Shown in pieces: positions 25,388 through 34,492 of a stretch of DNA of 64,000 nt. A program made the position numbers and the translations under genes. The stretch is from Pseudorhodobacter antarcticus. Its GTDB lineage: Bacteria > Pseudomonadota > Alphaproteobacteria > Rhodobacterales > Rhodobacteraceae. The stretch covers positions 89,076 to 153,075 of the forward strand of contig NZ_FOCO01000006.1 of assembly GCF_900110135.1 (NCBI RefSeq), in the 5' to 3' direction. A model generated the notes under the pieces. It made no database searches, was not told where the DNA came from, and saw only the letters and a program-made list of their open reading frames with translations. The first letter of the stretch is position 1. Every line of letters starts with the position of its first letter.

Positions 25388-26650
25388 ATGCGTCGAGTGG
25401 TTGTGACGGGCTTGGGGATGGTGACACCGCTGGCCTGCGGGGTTGAGGAAACTTGGGCGCGGCTGATTGCGGGGCAATCGGGGGCGGGGCCGATCACGCG
25501 GTTTGATGCCAGCGGTGTGGTGACGCAATATGCTTGTGAAATCCCTTTGGGCGATGGTTCTGACGGCACGTTTAACCCTGATGATTGGATGGAGCCGAAG
25601 GACCGCCGCAAGGTGGATGACTTTATCCTGTATGGCATGGCGGCGGCGGTGCAGGCGGTGCGCGATTCGGGGTGGGTGGCTGTTTCGGATGAGGACAAGC
25701 ACCGCACGGGCGTGATGATTGGGTCCGGCATTGGCGGATTGTCGTCGATCGCGGAAACGGCTGTGTTGATCAAGGAGCGTGGGGCCAAGCGGGTGTCGCC
25801 GTTTTTCATTCCCAGCGCGTTGATCAATTTGGTGTCAGGGCAAGTGTCGATCCGGTTTGGGTTCAAGGGGCCGAACCATGCGGTGGTCACGGCCTGTTCG
25901 ACGGGCGCGCATGCGATTGGCGATGCCGCGCGGATGATTGCGTTTGATGATGCCGATGTGATGATTGCGGGCGGGGCGGAAAGCCCAATTTCCGAGATTG
26001 GGATTGCGGGGTTTAATGCCTGTAAGGCGCTATCCACAAAGCGGGCGGATGACCCGACCAAGGCCAGCCGCCCCTATGATGCGGACCGGGACGGGTTTGT
26101 GATGGGCGAAGGTGCCGGCGTTGTGGTGCTGGAAGAATATGAGCATGCGCGCGCCCGTGGGGCCAAGATTTATGCTGAGGTGTTGGGGTATGGCATGTCG
26201 GGCGATGCGTATCACATCACCGCGCCAGCCGAGGATGGTGATGGTGGGTATCGCAGCATGGCGATGGCGTTGAAACGCGCTGGGCTGGTGCCTGCCGATG
26301 TGGATTACATCAACGCGCATGGCACCAGTACGATGGCCGATACCATTGAATTGGGCGCGGTGGAGCGCCTTATGGGTGATGCGGCGGCGGGGGTGACGAT
26401 GAGTTCGACCAAATCCGCGATTGGGCATTTGCTGGGGGCGGCGGGCGCTGTGGAGGCGATTTTCTGTGTTTTGGCGCTGCGCGACCAGATTGCGCCGCCG
26501 ACGATCAATTTGGACAATTTGGCGGTGGTGCCGAAGCTGGATTTGGCACCGAATGTGGCGCGCAAGCGCAAGATTGATGTGGCGCTGTCGAATTCCTTTG
26601 GGTTTGGTGGCACCAATGCGAGCCTTGTTATTGGCAAGGTGCGGCACTGA
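25388..26650 (+). CDS. fabF: 3-oxoacyl-ACP synthase II
   Basis: A 420-residue condensing enzyme that elongates acyl-ACP. The Cys-His-His triad is visible in VTACSTGAHAIGDA, NAHGTSTMADTIELGA and SSTKSAIGHLLGAAGAVEA. The N terminus MRRVVVTGLGMVTPLACG is standard. The ATG at 25388 is preceded by GAGAAGGATTTTGCG. Its stop overlaps the mltG start (TGATG). Confidence 0.97.
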   Translation: MRRVVVTGLGMVTPLACGVEETWARLIAGQSGAGPITRFDASGVVTQYACEIPLGDGSDGTFNPDDWMEPKDRRKVDDFILYGMAAAVQAVRDSGWVAVSDEDKHRTGVMIGSGIGGLSSIAETAVLIKERGAKRVSPFFIPSALINLVSGQVSIRFGFKGPNHAVVTACSTGAHAIGDAARMIAFDDADVMIAGGAESPISEIGIAGFNACKALSTKRADDPTKASRPYDADRDGFVMGEGAGVVVLEEYEHARARGAKIYAEVLGYGMSGDAYHITAPAEDGDGGYRSMAMALKRAGLVPADVDYINAHGTSTMADTIELGAVERLMGDAAAGVTMSSTKSAIGHLLGAAGAVEAIFCVLALRDQIAPPTINLDNLAVVPKLDLAPNVARKRKIDVALSNSFGFGGTNASLVIGKVRH

Positions 26651-27828
26651 TGTGGCGGGCGATTGCATCCAACGCGCTGACGTTTTTCATCGTCGTGCTG
26701 GTCGTGATTTCGGGGCTGCTGGCCTGGGGGCGGGCGGAATATTCCGGGCCGGGGCCGTTGGTGGATGCGGCCTGTGTGAAGGTGGACCGGGGCGCGTCGC
26801 TGTCATCGGTGAGCCGGGTGTTGGAGACGAGTGGCGTGATTTCGGACGCGCGGGTGTTTCGCATTGGTGCGGATTATTCGGGCGCGGGCGCGGGCCTGAA
26901 ATTTGGCAGCTATTTGGTGCCAGCGGGCGCGTCGATGGTGGATGTGCTGGGAATTATCACGGAAGGCGGGCAATCGACCTGCGGGCGTGAGGTGAATTTT
27001 CGGATTGGCGTGAATTCGGCAGATGTGATTTTGCGCGAATTGGATGCAGCGACGGGGCGGTATTTGGAGGTGGTCAAGTTTGACCCCGCCGTTGACGTGG
27101 CCCCGCAAACTTATCTGGATGCGGTGGCGGATGCGGATTTACGCTACCGCGTGACGTTGGCCGAAGGGGTGACATCGTGGCAGGTGGTAGACGTGCTGCG
27201 CCGCGCGGACTTTATGGACGGCGAGATTGCGGCGGTGCCTGCCGAGGGCAGCCTTGCGCCCGACAGTTATGAGGTGACACGCGGGGGCGACCGGGCGGCG
27301 TTGATTGGCGCGATGGAAGAGCGGCAAGTGCGGGTGTTGGCGGAAGAATGGGCCGAGCGTGCGCCCGATTTGCCTTATGCCAGCCCCGAGGAGGCGCTGA
27401 TTATGGCGTCGATCGTGGAGAAGGAAACCGGTATCGCCGAGGAGCGGCGGCAGGTGGCGAGCGTGTTTGTGAACCGTTTGCGCAAGGGGATGCGGTTGCA
27501 GACCGACCCCACGGTGATTTACGGCGTGACGAACGGCGAGGGCGTGTTGGGGCGGGGGTTGCGGCAATCGGAGCTGCGGCGCGAAACGCCGTATAACACC
27601 TATGTCATTCCGGCGCTGCCGCCCACGCCGATTGCCAATCCGGGGCGGTTGAGCATTGAGGCCGCGTTGAACCCGGATGACACGCCATTCATTTTCTTTG
27701 TGGCGGATGGCACGGGGGGCCATGCCTTTGCGGTGACGTTGGAGGACCATAACGCTAATGTGGTTAAGTGGCGCGCGATTGAAGCGCAGCAGGGGCAAAA
27801 TGCGGTGACAGGGGTGCAAGGGAACTGA
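26650..27828 (+). CDS. mltG: Endolytic peptidoglycan transglycosylase MltG
   Basis: A 392-residue inner-membrane protein. One transmembrane helix (about residues 9-27) is followed by a LysM-like region and the YceG domain with the catalytic Glu in ALIMASIVEKETGIAEER, then VFVNRLRKGMRLQTDPTVIYG and LRRETPYNTYVIPALPPTPI. MltG cuts nascent glycan strands to end their growth. It is translationally coupled to fabF. Confidence 0.95.
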   Translation: MWRAIASNALTFFIVVLVVISGLLAWGRAEYSGPGPLVDAACVKVDRGASLSSVSRVLETSGVISDARVFRIGADYSGAGAGLKFGSYLVPAGASMVDVLGIITEGGQSTCGREVNFRIGVNSADVILRELDAATGRYLEVVKFDPAVDVAPQTYLDAVADADLRYRVTLAEGVTSWQVVDVLRRADFMDGEIAAVPAEGSLAPDSYEVTRGGDRAALIGAMEERQVRVLAEEWAERAPDLPYASPEEALIMASIVEKETGIAEERRQVASVFVNRLRKGMRLQTDPTVIYGVTNGEGVLGRGLRQSELRRETPYNTYVIPALPPTPIANPGRLSIEAALNPDDTPFIFFVADGTGGHAFAVTLEDHNANVVKWRAIEAQQGQNAVTGVQGN

Positions 27829-27889
27829 ACCTGTTAAGGTTCGGTTAACGCAGCGCGCGGCTAAGCCGTTGGTTTTGTTTGGTTTTATC

Positions 27890-27918
27890 TTGACTTAGCG
27901 CGCGGTCGCGGGTATTGC
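27890..27918 (+). promoter_or_regulatory. Candidate promoter of the GTA cluster
   Basis: TTGACT (27890-27895), a 17-nt spacer and TATTGC (27913-27918). Transcription would start about 27925, immediately before the first in-frame ATG of g1 at 27926, which has no ribosome site. Either g1 is leaderless or its real start is at 28019. Confidence 0.4.
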
Positions 27919-27925
27919 TTTTGAC

Positions 27926-28342
27926 ATGCTAGAAGACGTGGGCAAGCGGCACGGGGGTGACCCCGGGGCCGCTTTTTCACATCTCTCGTGCGGGCAGCAT
28001 GAGGCGGGCGCAGCACAAATGACGATGAATATCCAAATAGGGGACGCGCCGCTGGCAGAGTTGCTGGCGGCGGTGGACGAAATGTACCGCGATGCCGGGT
28101 TGGAACTGGCGCGCGCTGTGAAGGCCGCGAAAACCGGCACGCCCCAAGACGCGAAAGCGGCCTTGCAGGCGGTGCGCGATTTGAAGGCCGCGTTTCAATT
28201 GGCAATGGATGAAAGGACAAAACTTGACAAAATCCGCACAGATACAGCCGGGATCATTGGGGAAAGCATCCTTGACCTTGAGGCCGCGCGCGATGAAATC
28301 GGGGGCAGGTTGGCTCGCCTCCGCGACGCCGGAGGGGGTTGA
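27926..28342 (+). CDS. GTA gene 1: small terminase-like protein
   Basis: Up to 138 residues; starting at the ATG at 28019 (MTMNIQIGDAPLAELLAAV) gives 107, which I expect for the RcGTA g1 product. It is almost entirely helical, with coiled-coil-like KLDKIRTDTAGIIGESILDLEAARDEIGGRL. In RcGTA this protein is the small terminase subunit that lacks specific DNA recognition, which accounts for packaging of host DNA. It overlaps g2 by 50 nt. Position decides the call. Confidence 0.8.
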   Translation: MLEDVGKRHGGDPGAAFSHLSCGQHEAGAAQMTMNIQIGDAPLAELLAAVDEMYRDAGLELARAVKAAKTGTPQDAKAALQAVRDLKAAFQLAMDERTKLDKIRTDTAGIIGESILDLEAARDEIGGRLARLRDAGGG

Positions 28343-29636
28343 GGCGTTTTTGGGGGGATTGAGCGACAATGCGTTGCTGGCCCTGCCGTGGATGTTTGAG
28401 TTTTGGGCGTTGCCGCATCAGTTGGCACCTGAAGGCGCGTGGAAAAGCTGGGTGATTATGGGGGGGCGCGGGGCGGGGAAGACCCGCGCCGGGGCGGAAT
28501 GGGTGCGGGGGCAGGTTGAAGGGGCGCTGCCGCTGGATGCGGGCCGCGCGCGGCGGGTGGCGTTGGTGGGCGAAAGTGTGGACCAAGTGCGCGATGTGAT
28601 GGTGTTTGGTGATAGTGGGATTTTGGCCTGTTCGCCCCCCGACCGCCGCCCGAAATGGGAGGCGGGTGCGGCGCGGTTGGTCTGGGCGAATGGGGCCACG
28701 GCAACCGCGTATAGCGCGCATAACCCCGAGAAGTTGCGCGGGCCGCAGTTTGATGCGGCCTGGGTGGATGAGTTGGCGAAATGGCCCAATGCGCAGCACA
28801 CTTGGGACATGCTGCAATTTGCGCTGCGGTTGGGGGCGCATCCGCAGCAGGTGGTGACGACCACGCCCAAGAATGTGGAGGTGTTGAAAGCGGTGTTGCG
28901 CAACCCATCCACTGTGGCGACCCATGCGCCGACGCAAGCGAACCGGGCGAATTTGGCGGCGTCATTTCTGGAGGAGGTGGATCGGCGTTACGCGGGCACG
29001 GCGCAGGGGCGGCAGGAGTTGGAGGGGCTGTTGGTGGAGGAGGCGGCGGGCGCGATGTGGTCGCTGGCGCGGATTGAGGCGGCCCGGGTGGAACGTGCGC
29101 CGGGGCTGTCGCGCATTGTGGTGGCGGTGGACCCGCCGGTGACGGGGCATGCGGGGTCGGATGCCTGCGGGATTATGGTGGTGGGGGCGGTGACGGACGG
29201 GCCGCCGCAAACCTGGCGGGCGTTTGTGTTGGAGGATGCCACGGTGCAGGCGGCGTCACCCGATGCGTGGGCGCGCGCCGTGATCGCCGCCAAAGAGCGT
29301 TGGGGCGCTGACCGCGTGGTGGCGGAGGTGAACCAAGGTGGGGATTTGGTGGAAAGCGTTTTGCGCCAGATCGACCCGTTGGTGTCGTACCGCGCCGTTA
29401 GGGCCACGCGGGGCAAGGTGGTGCGCGCCGAGCCTGTGGCGGCGCTTTATGAGCAGGGGCGGGTCTGCCATTTGCCCAATCTTGGGGCGCTGGAGGCGCA
29501 GATGTGCCTGATGACCAGCACCGGGTTTCAGGCCAAGGGCAGCCCGGACCGCGTGGATGCGCTGGTGTGGGCGCTGACCGATCTGATGGTGGACGCGGCC
29601 ACGCATTACCAACGACCCACCGTGCGCACGCTTTAA
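28293..29636 (+). CDS. GTA gene 2: large terminase (packaging ATPase-nuclease)
   Basis: About 447 residues from the ATG at 28293. The ATPase has Walker A GGRGAGKTRAG, Walker B region FDAAWVDELAKW and coupling motif VVTTTPKN. The C-terminal RNase H-like nuclease has IVVAVDPPVTG, VVAEVNQGGDLV and the final acidic DRVDALVWALTDLM. It drives headful DNA packaging. The ORF is open from 28209, but 28293 follows TTGAGG and overlaps g1 as in other GTAs. Confidence 0.95.
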   Translation: MKSGAGWLASATPEGVEAFLGGLSDNALLALPWMFEFWALPHQLAPEGAWKSWVIMGGRGAGKTRAGAEWVRGQVEGALPLDAGRARRVALVGESVDQVRDVMVFGDSGILACSPPDRRPKWEAGAARLVWANGATATAYSAHNPEKLRGPQFDAAWVDELAKWPNAQHTWDMLQFALRLGAHPQQVVTTTPKNVEVLKAVLRNPSTVATHAPTQANRANLAASFLEEVDRRYAGTAQGRQELEGLLVEEAAGAMWSLARIEAARVERAPGLSRIVVAVDPPVTGHAGSDACGIMVVGAVTDGPPQTWRAFVLEDATVQAASPDAWARAVIAAKERWGADRVVAEVNQGGDLVESVLRQIDPLVSYRAVRATRGKVVRAEPVAALYEQGRVCHLPNLGALEAQMCLMTSTGFQAKGSPDRVDALVWALTDLMVDAATHYQRPTVRTL

Positions 29637-29723
29637 CACATTTTAATAAAATTGGATCAGATTTGGGCTCAAGCCGAGGGGGCAACGCGCCGCCCCCCAG
29701 ACACGACAAAGGAGCTGACCGAG

Positions 29724-30899
29724 ATGGTGTTCGATTTTCTGAAACGCGGTGCGGCCCCGGTGCCGGAGCAAAAAGCATCAGCGGCGGGGCCGGTGATTAA
29801 CTATGGCAGTTCGGGGCGGGTGGCGTGGAGCCCGCGCGATGCGGTGAGCCTGACCAAGACGGGGTTCCTTGGCAACCCAATCGGGTTTCGGGCGGTCAAG
29901 ATGATTGCGGAAACCGCGGCGGCGATGCCGTTGGTTTTGCAAGATACTTTGCGCCGCTATGAGGTGCATCCGCTGATGTCGCTGGTCAAGCGCCCGAACC
30001 AAATGCAGGGCCGCGCGGAGTTGTTGGAGGCGCTTTATGGGCAACTTTTGCTGTCGGGCAATGCCTATATTGAGGCGGTCCAGGGGCCAGCGGTGTTGCC
30101 TGCGGAATTGCATGTGCTGCGGTCGGACCGGATGCATTTGGTGCCGGGGGCGGATGGTTGGCCTGTGGCCTATGACTATACCGTGGGGAACCGGAAGCAT
30201 CGGTTTGACATGACGGGGGAGTTGAAACCGATTTGCCATATTCGCAATTTCCACCCGCAAGATGACCATTACGGCTTTTCACCAATGCAAGCGGCGGCGG
30301 TTGCGCTGGATGTGCATGTGGCGGCGTCGCATTGGTCCAAAGCGCTGCTGGACAATGCCGCACGGCCCAGCGGTGCGATTGTTTACAAGGGGTTGGATGG
30401 CCAATCGCAACTGACCAGTGACCAGTATGATCGTTTGCTGAATGAGATGGCATCGCATCATCAAGGCGCGCGCAATGCGGGCAGGCCGATGTTGCTGGAA
30501 GGCGGCCTTGATTGGAAACCGATGGGGTTTAGCCCGTCTGACATGGAATTTCAGAAAACCAAAGAGGCGGCGGCGCGCGATATTGCCATCGCCTTTGGGG
30601 TGCCGCCGATGCTGTTGGGGATACCCGGCGATGCGACCTATGCCAATTATCAAGAAGCGAACCGCGCGTTTTTCCGGCTGACGGTGTTGCCGTTGGTGTC
30701 GAAAGTCACCGCCGCGCTATCGTTTTGGCTGTCGGCGTTTTCGGGTGAGGAGGTCGAGTTTAAGGCCGATCTGGACCAAGTGGCGGCGCTGGCCGGCGAG
30801 CGCGACCAGCAATGGGCGCGGATTGGTGGTGCGGATTTCCTGACGCCAGCGGAAAAGCGTGGGCTGTTGGGCCTGCCAGCGCTGGCTGAGGATGAATGA
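29724..30899 (+). CDS. GTA gene 3: portal protein
   Basis: A 391-residue HK97-type portal. Segments TKTGFLGNPIGFRAVKMIAETAAAMPL, LLSGNAYIEAV, HIRNFHPQDDHYGFSP, and AFGVPPMLLGIPGDATYANYQEANRAFFRLTVLP are typical. The dodecameric ring is the DNA gate at the capsid vertex. AAAGGAG lies upstream of the ATG at 29724. The spacer after g2 has part of the GC-rich hairpin sequence (about 29687-29710). Confidence 0.95.
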   Translation: MVFDFLKRGAAPVPEQKASAAGPVINYGSSGRVAWSPRDAVSLTKTGFLGNPIGFRAVKMIAETAAAMPLVLQDTLRRYEVHPLMSLVKRPNQMQGRAELLEALYGQLLLSGNAYIEAVQGPAVLPAELHVLRSDRMHLVPGADGWPVAYDYTVGNRKHRFDMTGELKPICHIRNFHPQDDHYGFSPMQAAAVALDVHVAASHWSKALLDNAARPSGAIVYKGLDGQSQLTSDQYDRLLNEMASHHQGARNAGRPMLLEGGLDWKPMGFSPSDMEFQKTKEAAARDIAIAFGVPPMLLGIPGDATYANYQEANRAFFRLTVLPLVSKVTAALSFWLSAFSGEEVEFKADLDQVAALAGERDQQWARIGGADFLTPAEKRGLLGLPALAEDE

Positions 30900-31144
30900 G
30901 CCTGCGCGGCAAGGATGCGGGCGGGTCGCGGTATCTGTACGACAGTTTTGATGCGGCAGCGGCGCGAATAGAGGCAAATGAGCGCGTGGCGGAGGAACGC
31001 TGGACGGGGCTGGAATACCGGCTGGGCCAGATTGAGGGCAGTCTGGAGCGGCTGGAAAAGCGCATTTGGCTGGGGGTTTACGGGGTCGTGGCCTTTCTGC
31101 TGGCGCAGGGGGCCGAGGCGGTGCTGTCGGCGGCAATGAGGTGA
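30896..31144 (+). CDS. GTA gene 3.5: head formation protein (rcc01685 type)
   Basis: An 82-residue protein: a helical, charged N-terminal part (DAAAARIEANERVAEERWTGLEYRLGQIEGSLERLEKRI, coiled-coil-like) and one C-terminal hydrophobic helix (LGVYGVVAFLLAQGAEAVL). This matches the small gene between portal and protease in GTA clusters. It overlaps g3 by 4 nt. Its exact role in head assembly is not known to me. Confidence 0.82.
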   Translation: MSLRGKDAGGSRYLYDSFDAAAARIEANERVAEERWTGLEYRLGQIEGSLERLEKRIWLGVYGVVAFLLAQGAEAVLSAAMR

Positions 31145-31145
31145 A

Positions 31146-31709
31146 ATGATGGGATATTTTGAAGGATTTGGCGCGTTGGAACGCAAGTTTCATGTGCCGG
31201 AAGCGGGGCTGATTGTGACGGATGGCAGGGTGATTGAAGGCTATGCCAGCTTGTTTGGCAAGCGCGATCAGGGCGGCGATGTGGTGCAAAAAGGCGCCTA
31301 TGCGGCCAGTCTGAAGGCGCTGGCGGGGGCGGGGCGGCGGGTGAAAATGCTGTGGCAGCATGACCCGGCGCAGCCCATTGGCGTGTGGGACGAGGTACGC
31401 GAGGACGGCGTGGGCCTGTATGTGAAGGGCCGGATTTTGGCGGATGTCGAAAAGGGGCGCGAGGCGGTGGCGCTGCTGGCGGCGGGCGCGATTGACGGGC
31501 TTTCCATCGGTTATCGCACGTTGCGAGTCGAAAAAGATGGCAAGGGCCAACGGCTTTTGTCGGAGCTGGAGCTGTGGGAGGTGTCGCTGGTGACGTTTCC
31601 CATGCTGCCAGAAGCGCGGGTGGCGGCAAAGGGCGATGCCTTGGGCAACACCTGGGCGAGTGTGGCGCAGATCCTTGAGGATGCGCGCCGGGAGTTGGCG
31701 GCCCGCTGA
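31146..31709 (+). CDS. GTA gene 4: prohead protease
   Basis: A 187-residue HK97-family (U35) protease. The catalytic His is in KMLWQHDPAQPIGVW and the Ser in IDGLSIGYRT, with ELELWEVSLVTFPMLPEA closing the core. It trims the N-terminal scaffold region of the capsid protein during maturation. The start is one base after the g3.5 stop. Confidence 0.93.
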   Translation: MMGYFEGFGALERKFHVPEAGLIVTDGRVIEGYASLFGKRDQGGDVVQKGAYAASLKALAGAGRRVKMLWQHDPAQPIGVWDEVREDGVGLYVKGRILADVEKGREAVALLAAGAIDGLSIGYRTLRVEKDGKGQRLLSELELWEVSLVTFPMLPEARVAAKGDALGNTWASVAQILEDARRELAAR

Positions 31710-31745
31710 GGCGGGCGCTGGGTGAACCCTTGAAAGGACATGAGG

Positions 31746-32936
31746 ATGACCGATGCAAAGGCACGGGCCGGGGAAGGTTTGCCCCACGGCGCGGCGGTGG
31801 ATGTGAAATCTGCCATGATGGGTTTTTTGAACGAATTCAGCGGCTTTCGGGCCGAAGTGAAGACTGCATTGCAACAACAGGAAGAGCGTATGACCATGCT
31901 TGATCATAAAACGATGACTTACGGGCGGCCCGCCTTATCGGCGACTGCCGAGGCCGATGTGCCGCATACCAAAGCGTTTGACGCCTATTTGCGGTCTGGC
32001 GATGATGACGGGCTGCGCGGTTTGGTGCTGGAAGGCAAAGCGCTGAACACCGCCGTGAATGGCGATGGTGGGTTTTTGGTGGACCCGCAGACGGCGGACA
32101 GCATTAAGTCGATGTTGGTGTCGACCAGTTCGATCCGAGCGATTGCGAATGTGGTGAATGTTGAGGCATCAAGCTTTGACGTTTTGATTGACCGGTCCGA
32201 AGTGGGCAGCGGTTGGGCCACGGAAATTGGCGCGCAGGCGGAAACGGTGACCCCGATTGTTGAGCGGATTTCGATCCGTTTGCACGAACTGTCGGCGATG
32301 CCGAAGGCCAGCCAGCGGTTGCTGGACGACAGCGCGTTTGATGTTGAAGGGTGGCTGGCGGGCAAGATTGCCACGCGGTTTATCCGGGCGGAATCGGCGG
32401 CGTTTGTGTCGGGTGATGGCATTGACAAGCCCAAAGGGTTTTTGCTGCCTGCCAAGGTGGCCAATGCGAGCTGGGCGTGGGGCAGCCTTGGCTATGTCGC
32501 GACGGGGGCTGCGGGTGATTTTGCAGCGACCAATGCGGCGGATGCGATTATCAATTTGGTGTATTCGCTGTCGGCCACCTACCGTGCGAATGGCACGTTT
32601 GTGATGAATTCCAAAACCGCCGGGGCCGTGCGCAAGATGAAGGATGCCGATGGGCGTTTCCTTTGGTCGGACGGGTTGTCGGCGGGCGAGCCTGCGCGCT
32701 TGATGGGGTACGGCGTCCTGATTTGTGAGGATATGCCGGATATTGCAGCCAATGCCTATGCGATTGCGTTTGGTGATTTTGCCAGCGGTTACACGATTGC
32801 CGAGCGCCCCGATTTGCGCGTGATGCGCGATCCCTTTAGCGCGAAACCGCATGTTTTGTTCTATGCGACCAAGCGGGTTGGCGGCGATGTGTCCGACTTT
32901 GCGGCGATTAAGCTGCTGAAATTCGCAGTCTCCTAA
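31746..32936 (+). CDS. GTA gene 5: major capsid protein
   Basis: A 396-residue HK97-fold capsid protein. Residues 1 to about 110 form the helical scaffold segment (FLNEFSGFRAEVKTALQQQEERM) expected to be cut away by the protease. The mature domain has GGFLVDPQTADSIKSMLVSTSSIRAIANVV, DRSEVGSGWATEIGAQAETVTP, SAAFVSGDGIDKPKGFL and AYAIAFGDFASGYTIAERPDLRV. The ATG at 31746 is placed eight bases after AAAGGA; 31740 is also in frame but too close. Confidence 0.95.
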   Translation: MTDAKARAGEGLPHGAAVDVKSAMMGFLNEFSGFRAEVKTALQQQEERMTMLDHKTMTYGRPALSATAEADVPHTKAFDAYLRSGDDDGLRGLVLEGKALNTAVNGDGGFLVDPQTADSIKSMLVSTSSIRAIANVVNVEASSFDVLIDRSEVGSGWATEIGAQAETVTPIVERISIRLHELSAMPKASQRLLDDSAFDVEGWLAGKIATRFIRAESAAFVSGDGIDKPKGFLLPAKVANASWAWGSLGYVATGAAGDFAATNAADAIINLVYSLSATYRANGTFVMNSKTAGAVRKMKDADGRFLWSDGLSAGEPARLMGYGVLICEDMPDIAANAYAIAFGDFASGYTIAERPDLRVMRDPFSAKPHVLFYATKRVGGDVSDFAAIKLLKFAVS

Positions 32937-32947
32937 GGGGGTGCGAG

Positions 32948-32977
32948 TGACCTGGCCCTTGGGTTTGGGCTGGGTCC
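32948..32977 (+). other. Hairpin in the g5-g6 spacer (32937-33114 has no gene)
   Basis: GACCTGGCCC pairs with GGGCTGGGTC around TTGGGTTT, followed by CTTTGGG. It has no proper U tract. This 178-bp spacer is the largest gap in the GTA cluster, so the hairpin may lower tail-gene expression relative to capsid or protect the capsid message 3' end. No gene is seen in the spacer, which also has a G7/C6 run near 32990-33020. Confidence 0.4.
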
Positions 32978-33114
32978 TTTGGGTGCGCGCGGGGGGGTGG
33001 GGTTTTGAGGCTGCCCCCCGCCCGGGTCGTCTAGCTGCTCCCACCCGTTCGAGCGATGCGGGGTGCGTGCCCAGAATTACACAGGTTTGGCAGCGAAATT
33101 AGTGGAGAATTTGG

Positions 33115-33714
33115 ATGTATTTGATCGAGCAAACAACGGTTCCCACGGCGGCGCTGCCGGTGCAGGCGCTGAAAAACCATTTGCGGCTGGGCACCGGTTT
33201 TGCCGATGACGGGCTGCAAGATGGATTGGTGGAAAGCTATTTGCGGGCGGCGATGGCGGCGATTGAAGGGCGGATTGGCAAGGTGCTGATTGCGCGCAGT
33301 TTCACATGGAGTTTGGACGATTGGCGGCGCGGGGGGGAGCAAGCGTTGCCTGTGGCCCCGGTGTCGGTAGTCAGCCAGATTGCGCTGTTGGACCGGGCGG
33401 GTGTGGCGGAGGTGGTGCCAGCGAGCGCTTACCGTTTGGTGCAAGATATGCACCGCCCGCGGGTGCAGGCGGCTGGGTTTATGCTGCCGCAAGTGCCGAT
33501 GGATGGCGGGATTGAGATTACTTTTGTCGCAGGATTTGGCCCGGCCTGGGGCGATGTGCCTGCCGATTTGGCGCAAGCGGTGTTGATGCTGGCGGCGGAA
33601 TATTACGAGGGCCGCCATGACGGGGGCCAAGGTGCGGGCGGTTTGCCGTTGGCCGTGGTCACGTTGATCGAACGCTGGCGCACGGTGCGGGTGCTGGGGG
33701 GGGCGGGGGCATGA
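33115..33714 (+). CDS. GTA gene 6: head-tail connector (adaptor) protein
   Basis: A 199-residue gp6-type connector. The N-terminal helices LPVQALKNHLRLGTGFADDGLQDGLVESYLRAAMAAIEGRIG match the phage connector family; the rest is a beta-rich part (ARSFTWSLDDWRRGGEQALPVAPVSVVSQIALLD) and a terminal helix. It forms the ring below the portal. It overlaps g7 by 4 nt. Confidence 0.9.
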   Translation: MYLIEQTTVPTAALPVQALKNHLRLGTGFADDGLQDGLVESYLRAAMAAIEGRIGKVLIARSFTWSLDDWRRGGEQALPVAPVSVVSQIALLDRAGVAEVVPASAYRLVQDMHRPRVQAAGFMLPQVPMDGGIEITFVAGFGPAWGDVPADLAQAVLMLAAEYYEGRHDGGQGAGGLPLAVVTLIERWRTVRVLGGAGA

Positions 33715-34049
33715 AGGTGGTGCATCTGTCGCGGCCTTTGGTGCTGGAGGGCGCGGTTGAACTGGCCGATGGCATGGGCGGGTTGACGCGGAGTTGGGGT
33801 GCGTTGGGCACGCTGTGGGCCGAGGTTTTGCCGGGCACCGGGCGCGATGTGGCGGGCGAGGAGGTGGTGGTGTCCACCGTGCCGTATCGAATCACGGTGC
33901 GCGGTGCGCCGCAGGGGGCGGCATCGCGGCCCCAAGTGGGCCAGCGGTTTCGCGACGGCGCCCGCGTGTTTGCGATTTTGGCGGTGACGGAGCGCGACGA
34001 GGACGGGCGGTATTTGGTGTGCTTTGTGCGCGAGGAGGTTTTGCCATGA
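33711..34049 (+). CDS. GTA gene 7: head-tail adaptor/stopper
   Basis: A 112-residue beta-rich protein with the head-closure fold features: VELADGMGGLTRSWGALGTLWAEVLPGTGRDVAGEEVV, YRITVRG and RFRDGARVFAILAVTERDEDGRYLVCFVREE. It sits between connector and tail terminator genes, as in RcGTA. Overlaps on both sides by 4 nt indicate coupled translation. Confidence 0.9.
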   Translation: MKVVHLSRPLVLEGAVELADGMGGLTRSWGALGTLWAEVLPGTGRDVAGEEVVVSTVPYRITVRGAPQGAASRPQVGQRFRDGARVFAILAVTERDEDGRYLVCFVREEVLP

Positions 34050-34444
34050 GCTATGGTTCGGCGGCGGCGTTGCAGGCGGCGGTTTATGCGCAATTGACCA
34101 GTGCGGCGGCCCTTGCGGGGGTGTTGGTGGTGGATGCGGTGCCAACGGGCAGCGGTGCGGGGACGTTTGTGTTGATTGGCCCGGAGGAGGTGATTGACCA
34201 AGCCGATAAAACCGGCGGCGGGGCGGAGCATCGTTTGGTGGTTTCGGTGATTTCGGACGCGACTGGGTTTGCGGCGGCCAAGGCGGTTGCGGTGGCGGTG
34301 TCGGACGCGCTGGACGATGCGTCGTTGGTTTTGACGCGGGGGCGGTTGGTCAGTTTGCGATTTTTGCGAGCGCGGGCGCAGCGGTTGGATGCGGGCGGCG
34401 CGCGGCGCATTGACCTGAGTTTTCGGGCGCGGCTTGAGGATTAA
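34046..34444 (+). CDS. GTA gene 8: tail terminator protein (DUF3168)
   Basis: A 132-residue DUF3168 protein: SAAALQAAVYAQLTSAAALAGVLVVDAVP, FVLIGPEEVIDQADKTGGGAEHRLVVSVISDATGFAAAKAVAVAVSDAL and the C-terminal RRIDLSFRARLED. Tail terminators stop tail-tube polymerisation and join head to tail. GAGGAGG lies upstream within g7. Confidence 0.92.
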   Translation: MSYGSAAALQAAVYAQLTSAAALAGVLVVDAVPTGSGAGTFVLIGPEEVIDQADKTGGGAEHRLVVSVISDATGFAAAKAVAVAVSDALDDASLVLTRGRLVSLRFLRARAQRLDAGGARRIDLSFRARLED

Positions 34445-34492
34445 GGTTTGACCCTAGGGGTCTGTTTTTGATGCAATAAATGGAGATAAGCA

